A stretch of DNA of 64,000 nucleotides from Pseudomonas sp. URMO17WK12:I11 (GCF_007677725.1 NZ_VEDF01000004.1:1-64000); one strand, 5' to 3'; shown: positions 17,195-26,679, numbered from the stretch's first letter. Notes: a model not told the origin generated them from the sequence alone. Numbers and translations: made by a program.

Positions 17195-18208
17195 ATGGAA
17201 AGTATTGACCTGTTGGTATTGCGCACCGCCCGAGATTGGCTGCGCGCGGGCGACGACGTGCTGTTGGCCACGGTGGCCCGCACTTGGGGCTCGTCGCCGC
17301 GCCCGGTGGGGTCGATGATGGCCTTGCGTGGCGATGGCCGAGTGATCGGCAGCGTCTCTGGTGGTTGCATCGAGGATGACCTGATCCACCGCTACACCAC
17401 AGCCTATCAAGGCGCGGGCATGCCCAACGGTGCGCCGCAGGTGGTGCGCTACGGCGTCAGCGCCGATGAAGCGCAGCGTTTTGGCCTGCCCTGCGGCGGC
17501 ACCTTGGAGTTGATTCTGGAGTTCAATCCGGACCTTGCCAGCTTCGAGCGTCTGCTGCCGCTGCTCGACAGCGGCAACTTGGTGCGCCGGCAGGTGGACG
17601 TCAATGATGGCCGGGTCGAACTGAGCGCCACGCGCGCGCCAGAGCAGTTCAGCTTCGATGGCCGGCACATGCTCAATACCCTGGGGCCGGGATTTCGCAT
17701 GCTGCTGATCGGCGCTGGGGTACTGGCCGAGTACCTGGCCACCATGGCGTTGTTCAATGGATTCAAGGTGGCCGTCTGCGACCCGCGCCCGGAATACATG
17801 GACGGTTGGAACGTTGCCGGGGTCGAGAAGATCATCGGCATGCCCGATGACGTGGTACGCAGTTTCGCCCCGGATGTGCGCAGCTGCATCGTCGGCTTGA
17901 GCCACGATCCCAAACTGGACGACCTGGCGCTGCTCGAAGCCCTGCTAAGCCCGGCCTTCTACATCGGCGTGATCGGCTCACGACGCAACAATCAGCTGCG
18001 CCGCGAGCGCCTGATCGAGCACTTTGGCGAAACCCAGGCGTCACTGCAGCGTCTGCATGGACCGATCGGCATCTACATCGGCAGCAAGACCCCTGCAGAG
18101 ATTGCGGTCAGTGTGATGGCCGAGATTCTCGCGGTGAAGAATGATGTGGCGCTGCCCGGTGCCGTGCGGGTCAGCGAAGCCAAACGAGCACTCGAAACCG
18201 ACGAATGA
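17195..18208 (+). CDS. XdhC-family molybdenum cofactor maturation protein
   Basis: 337 aa. The N-terminal XdhC/CoxI domain contains GSSPRPVGSMM and the SGGCIEDD motif (residues ~30-65). The C-terminal Rossmann-like domain begins at LLIGAGVLAEY and includes GVIGSRRNN. XdhC proteins bind the Mo cofactor, help sulfurate it and deliver it to xanthine-dehydrogenase-family enzymes. Placement 41 bases behind the aldehyde-oxidase genes supports that role. The MocA-type cytidylyltransferase that often accompanies it is not in the window. Confidence 0.88.
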   Translation: MESIDLLVLRTARDWLRAGDDVLLATVARTWGSSPRPVGSMMALRGDGRVIGSVSGGCIEDDLIHRYTTAYQGAGMPNGAPQVVRYGVSADEAQRFGLPCGGTLELILEFNPDLASFERLLPLLDSGNLVRRQVDVNDGRVELSATRAPEQFSFDGRHMLNTLGPGFRMLLIGAGVLAEYLATMALFNGFKVAVCDPRPEYMDGWNVAGVEKIIGMPDDVVRSFAPDVRSCIVGLSHDPKLDDLALLEALLSPAFYIGVIGSRRNNQLRRERLIEHFGETQASLQRLHGPIGIYIGSKTPAEIAVSVMAEILAVKNDVALPGAVRVSEAKRALETDE

Positions 18209-18217
18209 CGCCGCGAC

Positions 18218-19027
18218 TCAGGGGGCGGCTTCGGCCTGCTGGCGCCAACGTTCCAGGTGCTGCTCGACCAGTCGCTCAGGCATGGGCCCTGCTGCCAGTT
18301 CTTTCATCTTGCGCGCCAGCTGCTCGCGAAGCTCAGGGGTGTTGCAGGGAGACTCGCGCGACATCGCAAGGTAGAGCCCCTCGCTGGCGACTGCAGGTTC
18401 GAGCACCTGCAATTGTGCTTGCCAGCCTTGGGTGCGCACCAGCGCCATGCCCGGGTATTGCTCGTAGATCAGGTAGTCATTGCGTTTGAGCAGCAGCTTC
18501 TCGAACGCCTGGCGAGCGCCCGGCACGGCTTCGAGTTGAAGATTGGCCTTGGCGTAGTCGTCGAACTGCTGCCCATGGCTGTTGCTCACCAGCGTCCCGC
18601 CGCGGCGCCCCTTTAGGTCGGCCCACTCGCGATAGGCAAACGCATCGTGCTGGCGTACCCAGACCACGCTGTTCACATGCAGGAAGGCCGGTTGGATGAA
18701 GTCCATCTGCGCCTGGCGCTGTTGCGTCTGGAAGTACCCGGCCATCAGGTCGATTCGACCGCTGCGTACCTCTTCCTGCGCCCGCGACCATGGCCCGCCG
18801 TACAGCACCTCGACCTGCAAGCCAAGCACCTTGCCCACCCGTTTGAGCAACTCGGCGTTGGCGCCAATCAGGTGCTGCGGGTCTTGCGGGTCGCGCCACA
18901 GATAAGGAGGATATTCCGGATTACCGGTCGCTGTCAGCCGGGTACAGGGCGGTTGCGCCAGAGCAAGCAACGGCAGCATCAACACCGCGATCAGCGACGA
19001 ACACTCGCAAGCTCGATACCGGATCAT
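18218..19027 (-). CDS. Periplasmic solute-binding protein, amino-acid (SBP_bac_3) type
   Basis: 269 aa. The start at 19027 is chosen because it gives a clean signal peptide (ending LLALA) and has AGGGG upstream; an in-frame start 33 codons earlier lacks this logic. The mature part shows PYLWRDPQD, GANAELLKRVGKVLG and GRIDLMAGYF, as in HisJ/GlnH-type binding proteins. No permease or ATPase is adjacent, so it may serve a remote transporter or act as a stand-alone binding protein. It is convergent with the XdhC gene, 9 bases apart. Confidence 0.82.
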   Translation of the reverse strand: MIRYRACECSSLIAVLMLPLLALAQPPCTRLTATGNPEYPPYLWRDPQDPQHLIGANAELLKRVGKVLGLQVEVLYGGPWSRAQEEVRSGRIDLMAGYFQTQQRQAQMDFIQPAFLHVNSVVWVRQHDAFAYREWADLKGRRGGTLVSNSHGQQFDDYAKANLQLEAVPGARQAFEKLLLKRNDYLIYEQYPGMALVRTQGWQAQLQVLEPAVASEGLYLAMSRESPCNTPELREQLARKMKELAAGPMPERLVEQHLERWRQQAEAAP

Positions 19028-19205
19028 CTGAACCCCTCGCTGGCCGTGGCGTGTGGCGGCCAGGACGGGGGGCGGGGGTTGCCACGGGTTGGGCCGCGGG
19101 CGACCTGCCAGTGGCGCGCTGTTCACAGTTTGGCTGAGGATCGGCCAGACGCCAGGGTGCCCCGATGCATGGACTTGAACATGACCTGGGGCGCGTGGCG
19201 CAGGT

Positions 19206-19526
19206 TTATCTGCACATACGCTTGATCGCGCGCTCGGCGGCGGCCTGGAAAACCCGGCGCAGCGCTTCGAGCTGATCTTGAGTAAGCGCCTTGGCGCAGG
19301 TCAGGCCTTGCAGAAAACCAATACCCCAGCCTTTGGTTTCGGCCAGCTCCTGGCGATCGAGGGCATCGGCGATATCACCAAGGTGCAGTGCCGCAGGGTG
19401 TTCGTAACGGTCTTCCAGCGCCAGTTTGCGCAGCTCTTCCAGGGCGACCTTGAATTCGGCAGCGGCAACATCGTCCAGGCCCAGGTGCTCGTACTGCAGC
19501 AGGCTCAGACGGTCGGTGGCGGTCAT
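19206..19526 (-). CDS. Conserved-looking hypothetical protein
   Basis: 106 aa, mostly helical, rich in Leu, Ala and Glu, with no signal peptide or membrane segment. I do not recognise the family. It is predicted cytoplasmic. It stands alone between the solute-binding protein and a divergently read MFS gene. Its composition is unlike random antisense frames, which supports it being a real gene. Confidence 0.65.
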   Translation of the reverse strand: MTATDRLSLLQYEHLGLDDVAAAEFKVALEELRKLALEDRYEHPAALHLGDIADALDRQELAETKGWGIGFLQGLTCAKALTQDQLEALRRVFQAAAERAIKRMCR

Positions 19527-19708
19527 CTTGGAATCTCCGTTTCACAGCAGTTTCAGAAATGCACCGAATGGGCCAAAACGCATCCGGGCGTAGGGCATTG
19601 GTGCTGGCGATATAGAACGTGTATATCACACCTGAGGTCTCTATCCCTAGTCTCCTGCGCTATCGGCCAGGCCCACTCGAACGCCTTCCCCAGCCTTCAG
19701 GTACTTGA

Positions 19709-21226
19709 ATGCCGCAAATACCCCCTGAAACGACTGCCCCGGCCACGGCCGATACACCCACGCCAGCTTCGCTGCCTCTGCTGTTGGCCGCGCTGATGCT
19801 GGTGATGTTCCTCGCGGCCCTGGATCAGACCATCGTCTCCACGGCGCTACCGACCATCGTCAGCGACCTGGGTGGCCTGCGCTGGCTGTCGTGGGTGGTC
19901 ACGGCCTACCTGCTGGCCTCCACGGTGGTGGTGCCGTTGTATGGCAAGTTCGGCGACCTGTACGGACGCAAGCGCGTGTTGCAGATCGCCATCGGCTTGT
20001 TTCTGCTCGGCTCGGCCTTGTGCGGCCTGGCCCAGAACATGACTCAGCTGATCATCTTCCGTGCCCTGCAGGGCTTGGGCGGTGGCGGCCTGATGGTGGT
20101 AGCGATGGCGGCCATCGGTGATGTCATAACACCAGCTGAGCGCGGCCGTTACCAAGGCCTGTTCGGCGGCGTGTTCGGCCTGGCCACGGTAGTCGGTCCG
20201 CTGGTCGGCGGCTTTCTGGTCGAACAGTTGTCATGGCACTGGATCTTCTTCATCAACCTGCCATTGGGCGCGGTGGCCGTGGCGGTGATTGGCAGCGTGT
20301 TTCAAACCCAGGTAGCGCCGGTCAAACATCAGATCGACTACATCGGCGTTGTCTTTCTCACCATCGCCCTCGGTGCGCTGGTGCTGTTGACCAGCCTGGG
20401 TGGCAGCCAAGTGCCGTGGGCGTCGCTGGATGTGCTGTGCCTGGTGCTGTTTACGGTGATCGGGCTGGTCGGCTTTGTCCATGAACAGCGCCGCGCGGCC
20501 GAGCCGATCCTGCCGCTGCACCTGTTCAGGCATCGCACCTTCGTGCTCGCCGGGCTGATCGGCCTGATCGTCGGCATGTCGCTGTTCGGGTCGGTGACGT
20601 TCCTGCCGCTGTACATGCAGGTGGTGAAAGACGCCTCGCCGACCAGTGCAGGCCTGCAGATGCTGCCCTTGATGGGCGGCCTGCTGGTGGTGTCGGCCAT
20701 CACCGGGCGGCTGATCAGCCGCTGGGGGCGGTACCGGATCTTCCCGATCGCCGGCACCTTGTTGCAGGTGGTGGCGCTGGGTTTGCTCAGTCGCCTGCAG
20801 GTGGACACGCCGATGTGGCAGATGAACCTGTACATGGGGCTGCTGGGCGCGGGCCTCGGGCTGGTGATGCAGGTCCTGATCCTGGCGGTGCAGAACAGTG
20901 TCGAACGTCGCCACATGGGCGTGGCGACTTCCGGGGCCACGCTGTTTCGCTCGATTGGCGGCGCCGTCGGCGTGTCGGTGTTCGGCGCGCTGTTCTCGCA
21001 TACGCTGCTGGCGGGCTTGCCTGCGGACTTCGCCGCCCGTGGCGCCGGCTCGGGGGGCTTGTCACCGAGCGCGGTGCATGCCCTGGAGGCGCCGCTGCAA
21101 GAAGCCTATCTGCAGGCGTTTTCCGGGGCGATGCAGGGTGTGTTCATGCTGGCCGCAGCGATCACCGCCGTGGCTTTTGCCCTGGCCTGGCTGCTACGCG
21201 AGGTGCCGCTACAGGCTGCTCGTTAA
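19709..21226 (+). CDS. MFS multidrug exporter, DHA2 family (14 TM)
   Basis: 505 aa. Motif A is GKFGDLYGRK and the family motif LDQTIVSTALPTIVSDLGG occurs in TM1. The hydrophobicity supports 14 helices, the DHA2 arrangement. It is expected to export drugs or toxic metabolites by proton antiport across the inner membrane. No regulator or membrane-fusion partner is adjacent, so the substrate is open. Confidence 0.9.
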   Translation: MPQIPPETTAPATADTPTPASLPLLLAALMLVMFLAALDQTIVSTALPTIVSDLGGLRWLSWVVTAYLLASTVVVPLYGKFGDLYGRKRVLQIAIGLFLLGSALCGLAQNMTQLIIFRALQGLGGGGLMVVAMAAIGDVITPAERGRYQGLFGGVFGLATVVGPLVGGFLVEQLSWHWIFFINLPLGAVAVAVIGSVFQTQVAPVKHQIDYIGVVFLTIALGALVLLTSLGGSQVPWASLDVLCLVLFTVIGLVGFVHEQRRAAEPILPLHLFRHRTFVLAGLIGLIVGMSLFGSVTFLPLYMQVVKDASPTSAGLQMLPLMGGLLVVSAITGRLISRWGRYRIFPIAGTLLQVVALGLLSRLQVDTPMWQMNLYMGLLGAGLGLVMQVLILAVQNSVERRHMGVATSGATLFRSIGGAVGVSVFGALFSHTLLAGLPADFAARGAGSGGLSPSAVHALEAPLQEAYLQAFSGAMQGVFMLAAAITAVAFALAWLLREVPLQAAR

Positions 21227-21354
21227 GTGACGCAGGCAGTCAGCGTCGGCCGCGCAGACGCTTGGCTTGGGTGCGAGCAGAGGCTATTCTTGCTCGCCGC
21301 GCCAGGCGGATCTTCTGCCCGGCGCCTGCCTACCACACAGGAAGAAGCACTGAC

Positions 21355-22056
21355 ATGAACGTCTCGATTCGTCCCCACTGGCTGCTTGCCCTAGCCCTGC
21401 CCCTGGCGCTGATCGCCTGTGGCGACAATGAACCGAAGCAGCGCGCCGCTTTCAGCGAGTTCCTCCAGACCCGCATCATCGACAAGCCGGGCATCCACGT
21501 GCCCAAGCTGAACAACGAGCAGTCCGAGGCATTTGGTCCGTACACCGAGCATTACGCGGTGATCACCGATTTCAACGGCGCCATGGACAACGCCGTGAAG
21601 CCCTTGGGCAACCTGCTGCAAAAAGGCGCCGTGCGCTCGCTGGGCGACATCACGGCGCGCCGTGACGATCTCAAGGCGGTGCAGGCCGGCCTCAACGACA
21701 TGGGCAGCCAGTTGCAAGAGCAGAAGGCCAAGGCCGATAGCGCCCACGCCGCGCTGAAGCAGCCAGAGGACCTGAAGGCGGTGTATGACAAAGCCTATGA
21801 GCGCACCGTCACCGCCCCGGCCGATACCTTCCTGCAGGTGCTGCCGCAAATCAACGGCACCCTCGACAGCAGCCTGAACGTGGCCGACTACGTCGAAGCG
21901 CACAAAGCCCAGATCGAGATCAACGGTGCCATCGTCAAGGTCAACGACCCGCAGGTCCAGGCCGAGCTGAACACCATGCTGCAAGACCTGACCAACCAGG
22001 CCAAGACGGTGCAACAGGCGCAGACTCAGCTGCGCACGGTGATGCTCGGACGTTGA
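21355..22056 (+). CDS. DUF3053-family lipoprotein
   Basis: 233 aa. The start at 21355 has AGGAAG upstream and gives a lipoprotein signal ending LIAC, with the lipid-carrying Cys at ~21. The same frame is open much further upstream inside the MFS gene, but that part is antisense-like noise. The mature protein is helical, with long Gln/Ala/Lys stretches. DUF3053 proteins have no firmly established role. Confidence 0.85.
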   Translation: MNVSIRPHWLLALALPLALIACGDNEPKQRAAFSEFLQTRIIDKPGIHVPKLNNEQSEAFGPYTEHYAVITDFNGAMDNAVKPLGNLLQKGAVRSLGDITARRDDLKAVQAGLNDMGSQLQEQKAKADSAHAALKQPEDLKAVYDKAYERTVTAPADTFLQVLPQINGTLDSSLNVADYVEAHKAQIEINGAIVKVNDPQVQAELNTMLQDLTNQAKTVQQAQTQLRTVMLGR

Positions 22057-22118
22057 GCAAGCGCTGCCCCCGGCGTGGCGAATCTGCCTGCCATGGACGC
22101 TTAAGGTCCTGAGCGGAT

Positions 22119-22145
22119 AGAACTTTTCCCCAATAACTTGTCTAT
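22119..22145 (+). promoter_or_regulatory. Possible ECF/AlgU-type promoter
   Basis: GAACTT at 22120-22125 and GTCTAT at 22140-22145 resemble the envelope-stress sigma factor consensus (GAACTT ... TCTAA/TCTGA). The spacer is about one base shorter than ideal. It lies 85 bases before a small exported protein, a plausible stress-regulon member. Weak evidence. Confidence 0.3.
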
Positions 22146-22163
22146 CTGGGCATGCTCTAACGA

Positions 22164-22197
22164 GCGCTGGCGCCGCCGCAGCAGGCCGCGCCAGCGC
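22164..22197 (+). promoter_or_regulatory. Leader hairpin before the small exported protein
   Basis: GCGCTGGCG and CGCCAGCGC form a perfect 9-bp stem with a 16-base loop, ending 32 bases before the next ATG. There is no T run after it, so it is more likely a leader structure than a strong terminator. Confidence 0.4.
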
Positions 22198-22229
22198 AGT
22201 CCGATGACAACCTGGGGTTGCCTACGCAC

Positions 22230-22616
22230 ATGAAACATACCTTGATCAAACTGCTCGCTGCAGGCCTTGCCTGTGTGGCCCTCGGCCAGGCCAACGCGAC
22301 GCCTATGCGCGCTATCCCGGCAGATCTGCCCAGCGCCCACACAGCTCAGGCGCCAGGCCACGCAGCAGCCAACCCCTGGCCGGCGCTGGCCAGCAACCGC
22401 GCTATCCAGGCTACCCCGCTGCTGGCCCACAACGACCGCTACTGGCATGACGGCCGCTGGCACTACCACAGCGATGATCGGCGCCGCGAACAATGGCGCC
22501 GCGCCCAGTGGCATCGCGAGCAGGCGCGTCGCGAAGCAGAACGGCGCCGTGACTGGGAACGCCATCACTCGCGGGCACATCGTCACGACGGCGATCACCG
22601 CCACTACCGTCGGTAA
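22230..22616 (+). CDS. Small exported His/Arg-rich protein
   Basis: 128 aa. The ATG at 22230 is preferred over an in-frame TTG 12 bases earlier. A signal peptide ends near QANA (residue ~25). The second half is dominated by Arg, His, Trp and Glu, a highly charged segment with HDGDHRHY near its end that could bind metal or polyanions. I do not recognise a named family. It stands alone with a structured leader. Confidence 0.7.
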   Translation: MKHTLIKLLAAGLACVALGQANATPMRAIPADLPSAHTAQAPGHAAANPWPALASNRAIQATPLLAHNDRYWHDGRWHYHSDDRRREQWRRAQWHREQARREAERRRDWERHHSRAHRHDGDHRHYRR

Positions 22617-22634
22617 ATCACCCAGCGCCGCCGC

Positions 22635-23399
22635 TCAGCGGCGCTGCAGCAGCTTGGCCACAGCGAAAGTGGCCACTACTGCCAGCACCACGGCAGCGGC
22701 GATGGCTGGCACGGTGCCCCATGGCACGATGGTCATGTTGATCGCCAGATAGAAACCCAGCACACCGATGGCGCCGATAGCATTACCGCGCACGATCGCC
22801 CCCAGCTCGTCATGGCCGCCCTGGACGTGGGCGAACACTGCCAACGGCCAGGCAATGATTGGAATCGGCGCCAGCAAGCCGCTGAGCACCGGCCCCAGCC
22901 ACTGGGCGCAGGCGGTGATGACCAGCAGCAGCGCCGTCGCCGTCAACATGCGCATCGGGATGACCCAGCGCGGCAGGCTCACGACTTTGCTTTCGCCGCT
23001 GTGCGATGGCTTGGTGGTGACAGCGATGATGACGCTCAGCAACAACAGCGTCAGCGCCACCGAAACACTCACCTTGCCCACATGACTGATCAGCACAGCG
23101 CTGAGCGCATAGACCAGCAGCGCCGCGATGCTGCCGATGAGCGCTCCTGATCGCTTTGTCATCTGATAATAGAAAAGGTAGGTCGCCTGTACCGCAGCCA
23201 GGCCCGCCAAGGCCCCAGGTACGGCTTGCAAGGCAAAGCCAGGCCCCTGTTCGAGGCTCAGGAACAGCATTACCAGCGCGGACGTGACCGGCAGCCCTGA
23301 CAGCAAGCCACCGATGTGCGTCCCCCAGCGCTTGGCCGCCAGCGAAATGGCCAGCATCAAGGTCGGGGTGATCAAGAACTTGAGGTAGAAAACAGTCAT
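22635..23399 (-). CDS. Multi-pass inner-membrane protein of unknown function
   Basis: 254 aa with about eight hydrophobic segments. The ATG at 23399 is preferred over a TTG four codons upstream. There is an internal echo: two halves each with Gly/Ala/Leu-rich helices, the second including APIPIIAWPLAVFAHVQGG. I do not assign a family or substrate. It is convergent with the small exported protein. Confidence 0.75.
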   Translation of the reverse strand: MTVFYLKFLITPTLMLAISLAAKRWGTHIGGLLSGLPVTSALVMLFLSLEQGPGFALQAVPGALAGLAAVQATYLFYYQMTKRSGALIGSIAALLVYALSAVLISHVGKVSVSVALTLLLLSVIIAVTTKPSHSGESKVVSLPRWVIPMRMLTATALLLVITACAQWLGPVLSGLLAPIPIIAWPLAVFAHVQGGHDELGAIVRGNAIGAIGVLGFYLAINMTIVPWGTVPAIAAAVVLAVVATFAVAKLLQRR

Positions 23400-23497
23400 T
23401 GGCGTGGGCAATCGCTAGAAATGGCGCTGGTGGATAAAAGAACCGAAGCATCGGCGTGTGCATGCTAAACCAGGCACGCAAGTATGACGCGGTTTTC

Positions 23498-23986
23498 TCA
23501 AGCGTATGATGGGGCGATGTCAGCCATCACCTCGGCCCGAGTGGTAAGGCGCCCGAAATGATGCTGCCAGAGCTCTGTACCCAGTTTGCCGGAGCGGTCC
23601 AGCGCCGAACCGACGGTCAGGTCGGTGACCAGTGTCGGGCAAAGGCCTGCGTCGAACAGCGCAAAGCCTGCGGCCAGCACGCAGGTTTCAGTTTGCATGC
23701 CGCACACCAGTACACGCGCCACCCCCAGTCGCTTGAGGTATTCGATCGCTGCAGGGGTTTGTCCGTAACCGTGCTTGACGAACACCTGGTCCACCTCGAT
23801 CAGGCATTCATCTTCGGCGGCCGGGTGCCAGCCCAGTTGCTGTTGAAACGGCGTCACCGCCTCATCGTGCAACTCGATCGAGGCGATCGACGGAATGTTC
23901 GCCGAAAACAAGCGGATGCCATCGACCAGCCACTCCGGTGGGCTGAAGGTGGACTGCACATCGACGATCAGCAAAGCTTGCTGCAT
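23498..23986 (-). CDS. Isochorismatase-family cysteine hydrolase
   Basis: 162 aa. The start at 23986 places the catalytic Asp9 (LLIVDVQ) at the usual position. The Asp/Lys/Cys triad is visible as Asp9, Lys71 (FVKHGYG) and Cys102 (GMQTETCV). The family includes nicotinamidases and other amide or N-carbamoyl hydrolases. The substrate is not deducible, and no biosynthetic partner is adjacent. Confidence 0.87.
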   Translation of the reverse strand: MQQALLIVDVQSTFSPPEWLVDGIRLFSANIPSIASIELHDEAVTPFQQQLGWHPAAEDECLIEVDQVFVKHGYGQTPAAIEYLKRLGVARVLVCGMQTETCVLAAGFALFDAGLCPTLVTDLTVGSALDRSGKLGTELWQHHFGRLTTRAEVMADIAPSYA

Positions 23987-24181
23987 GAACCGCTCCTGAA
24001 CACTACAAATGGCCGCGGAGTATAGCCGCAATGCTCGAGCTACTCACCGCTGCGCACGTCATCCATACCCTTGGCACCGGGTTGCTGGAACTTCGCCCAG
24101 GTGTCGCGGCTCATTGGCAGTTGCGGTTTGCACCCCATCGTGCGAATAAAACGGCTTTGATGATACTCAAGGAACTGGGTG

Positions 24182-25117
24182 ATGTTTTCGTCTGAACGGC
24201 TCAAAGGGCTCGACGTGTTCGTCGCCGTGGCCGATCTTGGTAGTTTCACCGCAGCGGCCGACCGGCTGAACCTGACCGGTTCTGCGGTCAGCAAGAGCAT
24301 GGCGCGCCTCGAGCAGCGCCTGGGCGTACGGCTGTTCAACCGCACCACGCGGACCCTGGCGCTGACCGAAGCGGGCGTCACCTTCTACCGCACCTGTACC
24401 TCGGTGCTGGCAGACCTGGAGCAGGTCGAGCATGCCCTTGGTGCCCAGGGCGACGAGCCCCATGGCAAGGTTCGCCTGGACCTGCCCGCGTCCTATGGTC
24501 GCCTGCACGTGCTGCCGCTGGTGCTGGCGTTCATCCACCAGCATCCGCTGCTGCAACCGCACATCTCGTTCTCTGACCGGTTCATCGACCCGGTCCACGA
24601 GGGTATCGATATCGTCGTGCGCATCGGTGGGCCGGATACCTGGTCGGCAGCGCTGGGTCATCAGTACTTTGGCGCGCAACGCCTGATCTTCTGCGCCTCA
24701 CCCGCCTACCTCGCGCAGCACGGATGGCCACGCACCGCGCGGGATCTGGACCAGCACCACTGTGTTGGCTACGGCCATGGCGATGGCCAGGTCAGCCCGT
24801 GGTTCTTCAAGGGTCGCCAGCCCGGCGAGATGGAACGGCGCACGCTGCAGACGCGTATTGCCGTAGGCGATGGCGAAGGCGAAGTGGCGGCGGTGCTCGC
24901 CGGGCATGGCATCGGCCAGCTGCCAACCTGGCTGACCCAGCGGCACATCGATCAGGGCACCCTGGTCGAGGTGCTGCCGGAGCTGGCCACCGATGGCCTG
25001 CCCATGCACCTGGTGTGGCTGAAAAGCCGTGAGAACCTGCCCAAGGTGCGAGCGCTGCTCGACTACCTGCTACCCAGGCTGGCGCCGCACGGTAGCCAGC
25101 CTGGTGCCCTGCCCTAG
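24182..25117 (+). CDS. LysR-type transcriptional regulator
   Basis: 311 aa from the ATG; a GTG one codon earlier is possible. The winged HTH reads FVAVADLGSFTAAADRLNLTGSAVS, shown here only for its family pattern (AVS...LE.RLGVRLFNRTTR follows). The effector-binding domain follows from ~90. It is divergent from the isochorismatase gene (195 bases between starts) and overlaps the MFS gene by 4 bases at the 3' ends. Such divergent LysR genes often control the neighbour, here the hydrolase and perhaps the exporter. Confidence 0.9.
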   Translation: MFSSERLKGLDVFVAVADLGSFTAAADRLNLTGSAVSKSMARLEQRLGVRLFNRTTRTLALTEAGVTFYRTCTSVLADLEQVEHALGAQGDEPHGKVRLDLPASYGRLHVLPLVLAFIHQHPLLQPHISFSDRFIDPVHEGIDIVVRIGGPDTWSAALGHQYFGAQRLIFCASPAYLAQHGWPRTARDLDQHHCVGYGHGDGQVSPWFFKGRQPGEMERRTLQTRIAVGDGEGEVAAVLAGHGIGQLPTWLTQRHIDQGTLVEVLPELATDGLPMHLVWLKSRENLPKVRALLDYLLPRLAPHGSQPGALP

Positions 25118-26304
25118 CGGCCGGGCTTGAGCCTGCGCACCAGCACGGCCAACAGCAGCGCCAGGGCGGCCACGGCGGCGGCCACGTAGCCGAGCCAGGC
25201 AACGCCCAGATTGGCGACTGTCATGCCGCCAACGATCGCGCCGATGCCGATACCGGCATTGGCCGCCGATACATTGGTCGTGCCTGCCAATGCCTGCGCC
25301 TGACTGACCGACTGCATGACCCGCACTTGGCTCACCGGATACAGCGCCGTGTTGGCAATCCCCCACAGGCCAAGCGCCACGCAGAACAGCCAGCCGCTGC
25401 CAGCCAGGGCCACCGTGGCAGCCATGCCCAACCCCAGCAGGGCCAGGAAACCGATGGTGGCGTTGATCGGCGAACGATCCACCGCCTTGCCGCCAATCCA
25501 ATTGCCGACCAGGCCGATGGCGCCAAAGCCCATCATCCACCAGCCTACTTGTTGCGGCGCCACCCCCGCGACCCGCTCGAGGATATCAGCCAGGTAGGTG
25601 TAGGCGATGAACATCGCGCTGAACACCAGCACCGACAGCAGCACGTTGCCGAGAAACACGGGTTGCTTGAAGATCTGCGCCTGCTTGAGCAGGTCCACCT
25701 TGGCCGTGCGCGCAACCGTGGGCATGTACACCCACATGGCCACGGCCATGATCAGCGACAGCCCTGCCAGCAGCCAGAATGCACCGCGCCAGCCAACGGC
25801 ACTGGCCGCGACGGTGCCCAGTGGTATGCCCAGCAACATGGCTGCAGAAATTCCCAGGTACACCCGCGAAACCGCCTGCCCGGCGCGCTGCGCCCCGGCC
25901 AATTGCCCGGCGGTTTCACTGGCAGTGCCCCAGAACACCGGCAGTGCCAAGGCAGGCACCACGCGCGCCAGCGCCAATAGCCAGAAGCTGTTCGACGCGG
26001 CGGCCACGGCATTGGATGCGGCGAACAGCAACAGGATGCCAATGAACAGCTTCTTGCGATCCAGGTGCGACAGCATCGCCGTCAGCGGTGGGCCGAAGAT
26101 CATCACTGTGAACGCGAACAGCGTCACCAACTGCCCGGCAAGCGCAATGGAAATACCAAGATCCCGGGCCAACGCCGGGAGCAACCCGACGATCAGGAAC
26201 TCGGTGGTGACGATCAGGAATGCGGAAAACGCCAGAATCAAGATGCTGACGCCTGCAGCCCGGGAGGTAGTACTCACTTGGGCGGATGTTTCATAAACAG
26301 ACAT
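25114..26304 (-). CDS. MFS exporter, DHA1 family (sugar efflux/arabinose-type)
   Basis: 396 aa with 12 predicted helices; the start at 26304 gives MSVYETSAQ. The pattern TTEFLIVGLLPALARDLGIS near the N-terminus is characteristic of the AraJ/YdhP-like DHA1 group. It likely exports a small metabolite or drug by proton antiport. It ends 4 bases inside the LysR gene. Confidence 0.88.
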   Translation of the reverse strand: MSVYETSAQVSTTSRAAGVSILILAFSAFLIVTTEFLIVGLLPALARDLGISIALAGQLVTLFAFTVMIFGPPLTAMLSHLDRKKLFIGILLLFAASNAVAAASNSFWLLALARVVPALALPVFWGTASETAGQLAGAQRAGQAVSRVYLGISAAMLLGIPLGTVAASAVGWRGAFWLLAGLSLIMAVAMWVYMPTVARTAKVDLLKQAQIFKQPVFLGNVLLSVLVFSAMFIAYTYLADILERVAGVAPQQVGWWMMGFGAIGLVGNWIGGKAVDRSPINATIGFLALLGLGMAATVALAGSGWLFCVALGLWGIANTALYPVSQVRVMQSVSQAQALAGTTNVSAANAGIGIGAIVGGMTVANLGVAWLGYVAAAVAALALLLAVLVRRLKPGR

Positions 26305-26465
26305 TGAAGGGCTCCGACAGAGGGCCACTCAGTTTATTCATTCCCTAAATGATGATTTATGGTGTTTTATCCCAACTGACATGAACTCATTTCATTAATT
26401 AATAAACCCGGCTGCGCATCAGGCCCGGGTACAATGCGCGCACCTGTTGCACAGCGAGCCGGAAG

Positions 26466-26633
26466 ATGAACCGCCAGAAGAAACTCAAACAGCTGCTCAA
26501 AGCCCACCAGAAGAAAGCCAATGCAAAGCTCGCGCCCAAGAGCAACAAGCCCAGGTACATCAGCAAGGCTGACCGGTTGAAGCTTGATGATCAGGCCAGC
26601 CAGGCCGGCACCGAGGCAGAGCCGCTGGCATAA
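26466..26633 (+). CDS. Small DUF2986-family protein
   Basis: 55 aa beginning MNRQKKLKQLLKAHQKKA and continuing with PKSNKPRYISKADR. This is the compact Lys-rich pattern of DUF2986 proteins of pseudomonads and other gammaproteobacteria. A GGAAG site precedes the ATG. It is predicted cytoplasmic and basic; the function is unknown. It is too short for many gene finders. Confidence 0.8.
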   Translation: MNRQKKLKQLLKAHQKKANAKLAPKSNKPRYISKADRLKLDDQASQAGTEAEPLA

Positions 26634-26679
26634 AGGGCTTGCACGCCCTTTCCCTGGGCGGCTCGATGCTCTAGGATGC

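Noticed and set aside
24040..24138. Possible 32-aa minus-strand peptide between the isochorismatase and LysR genes
   Set aside because: It has no ribosome binding site and no recognisable pattern; too short to support.
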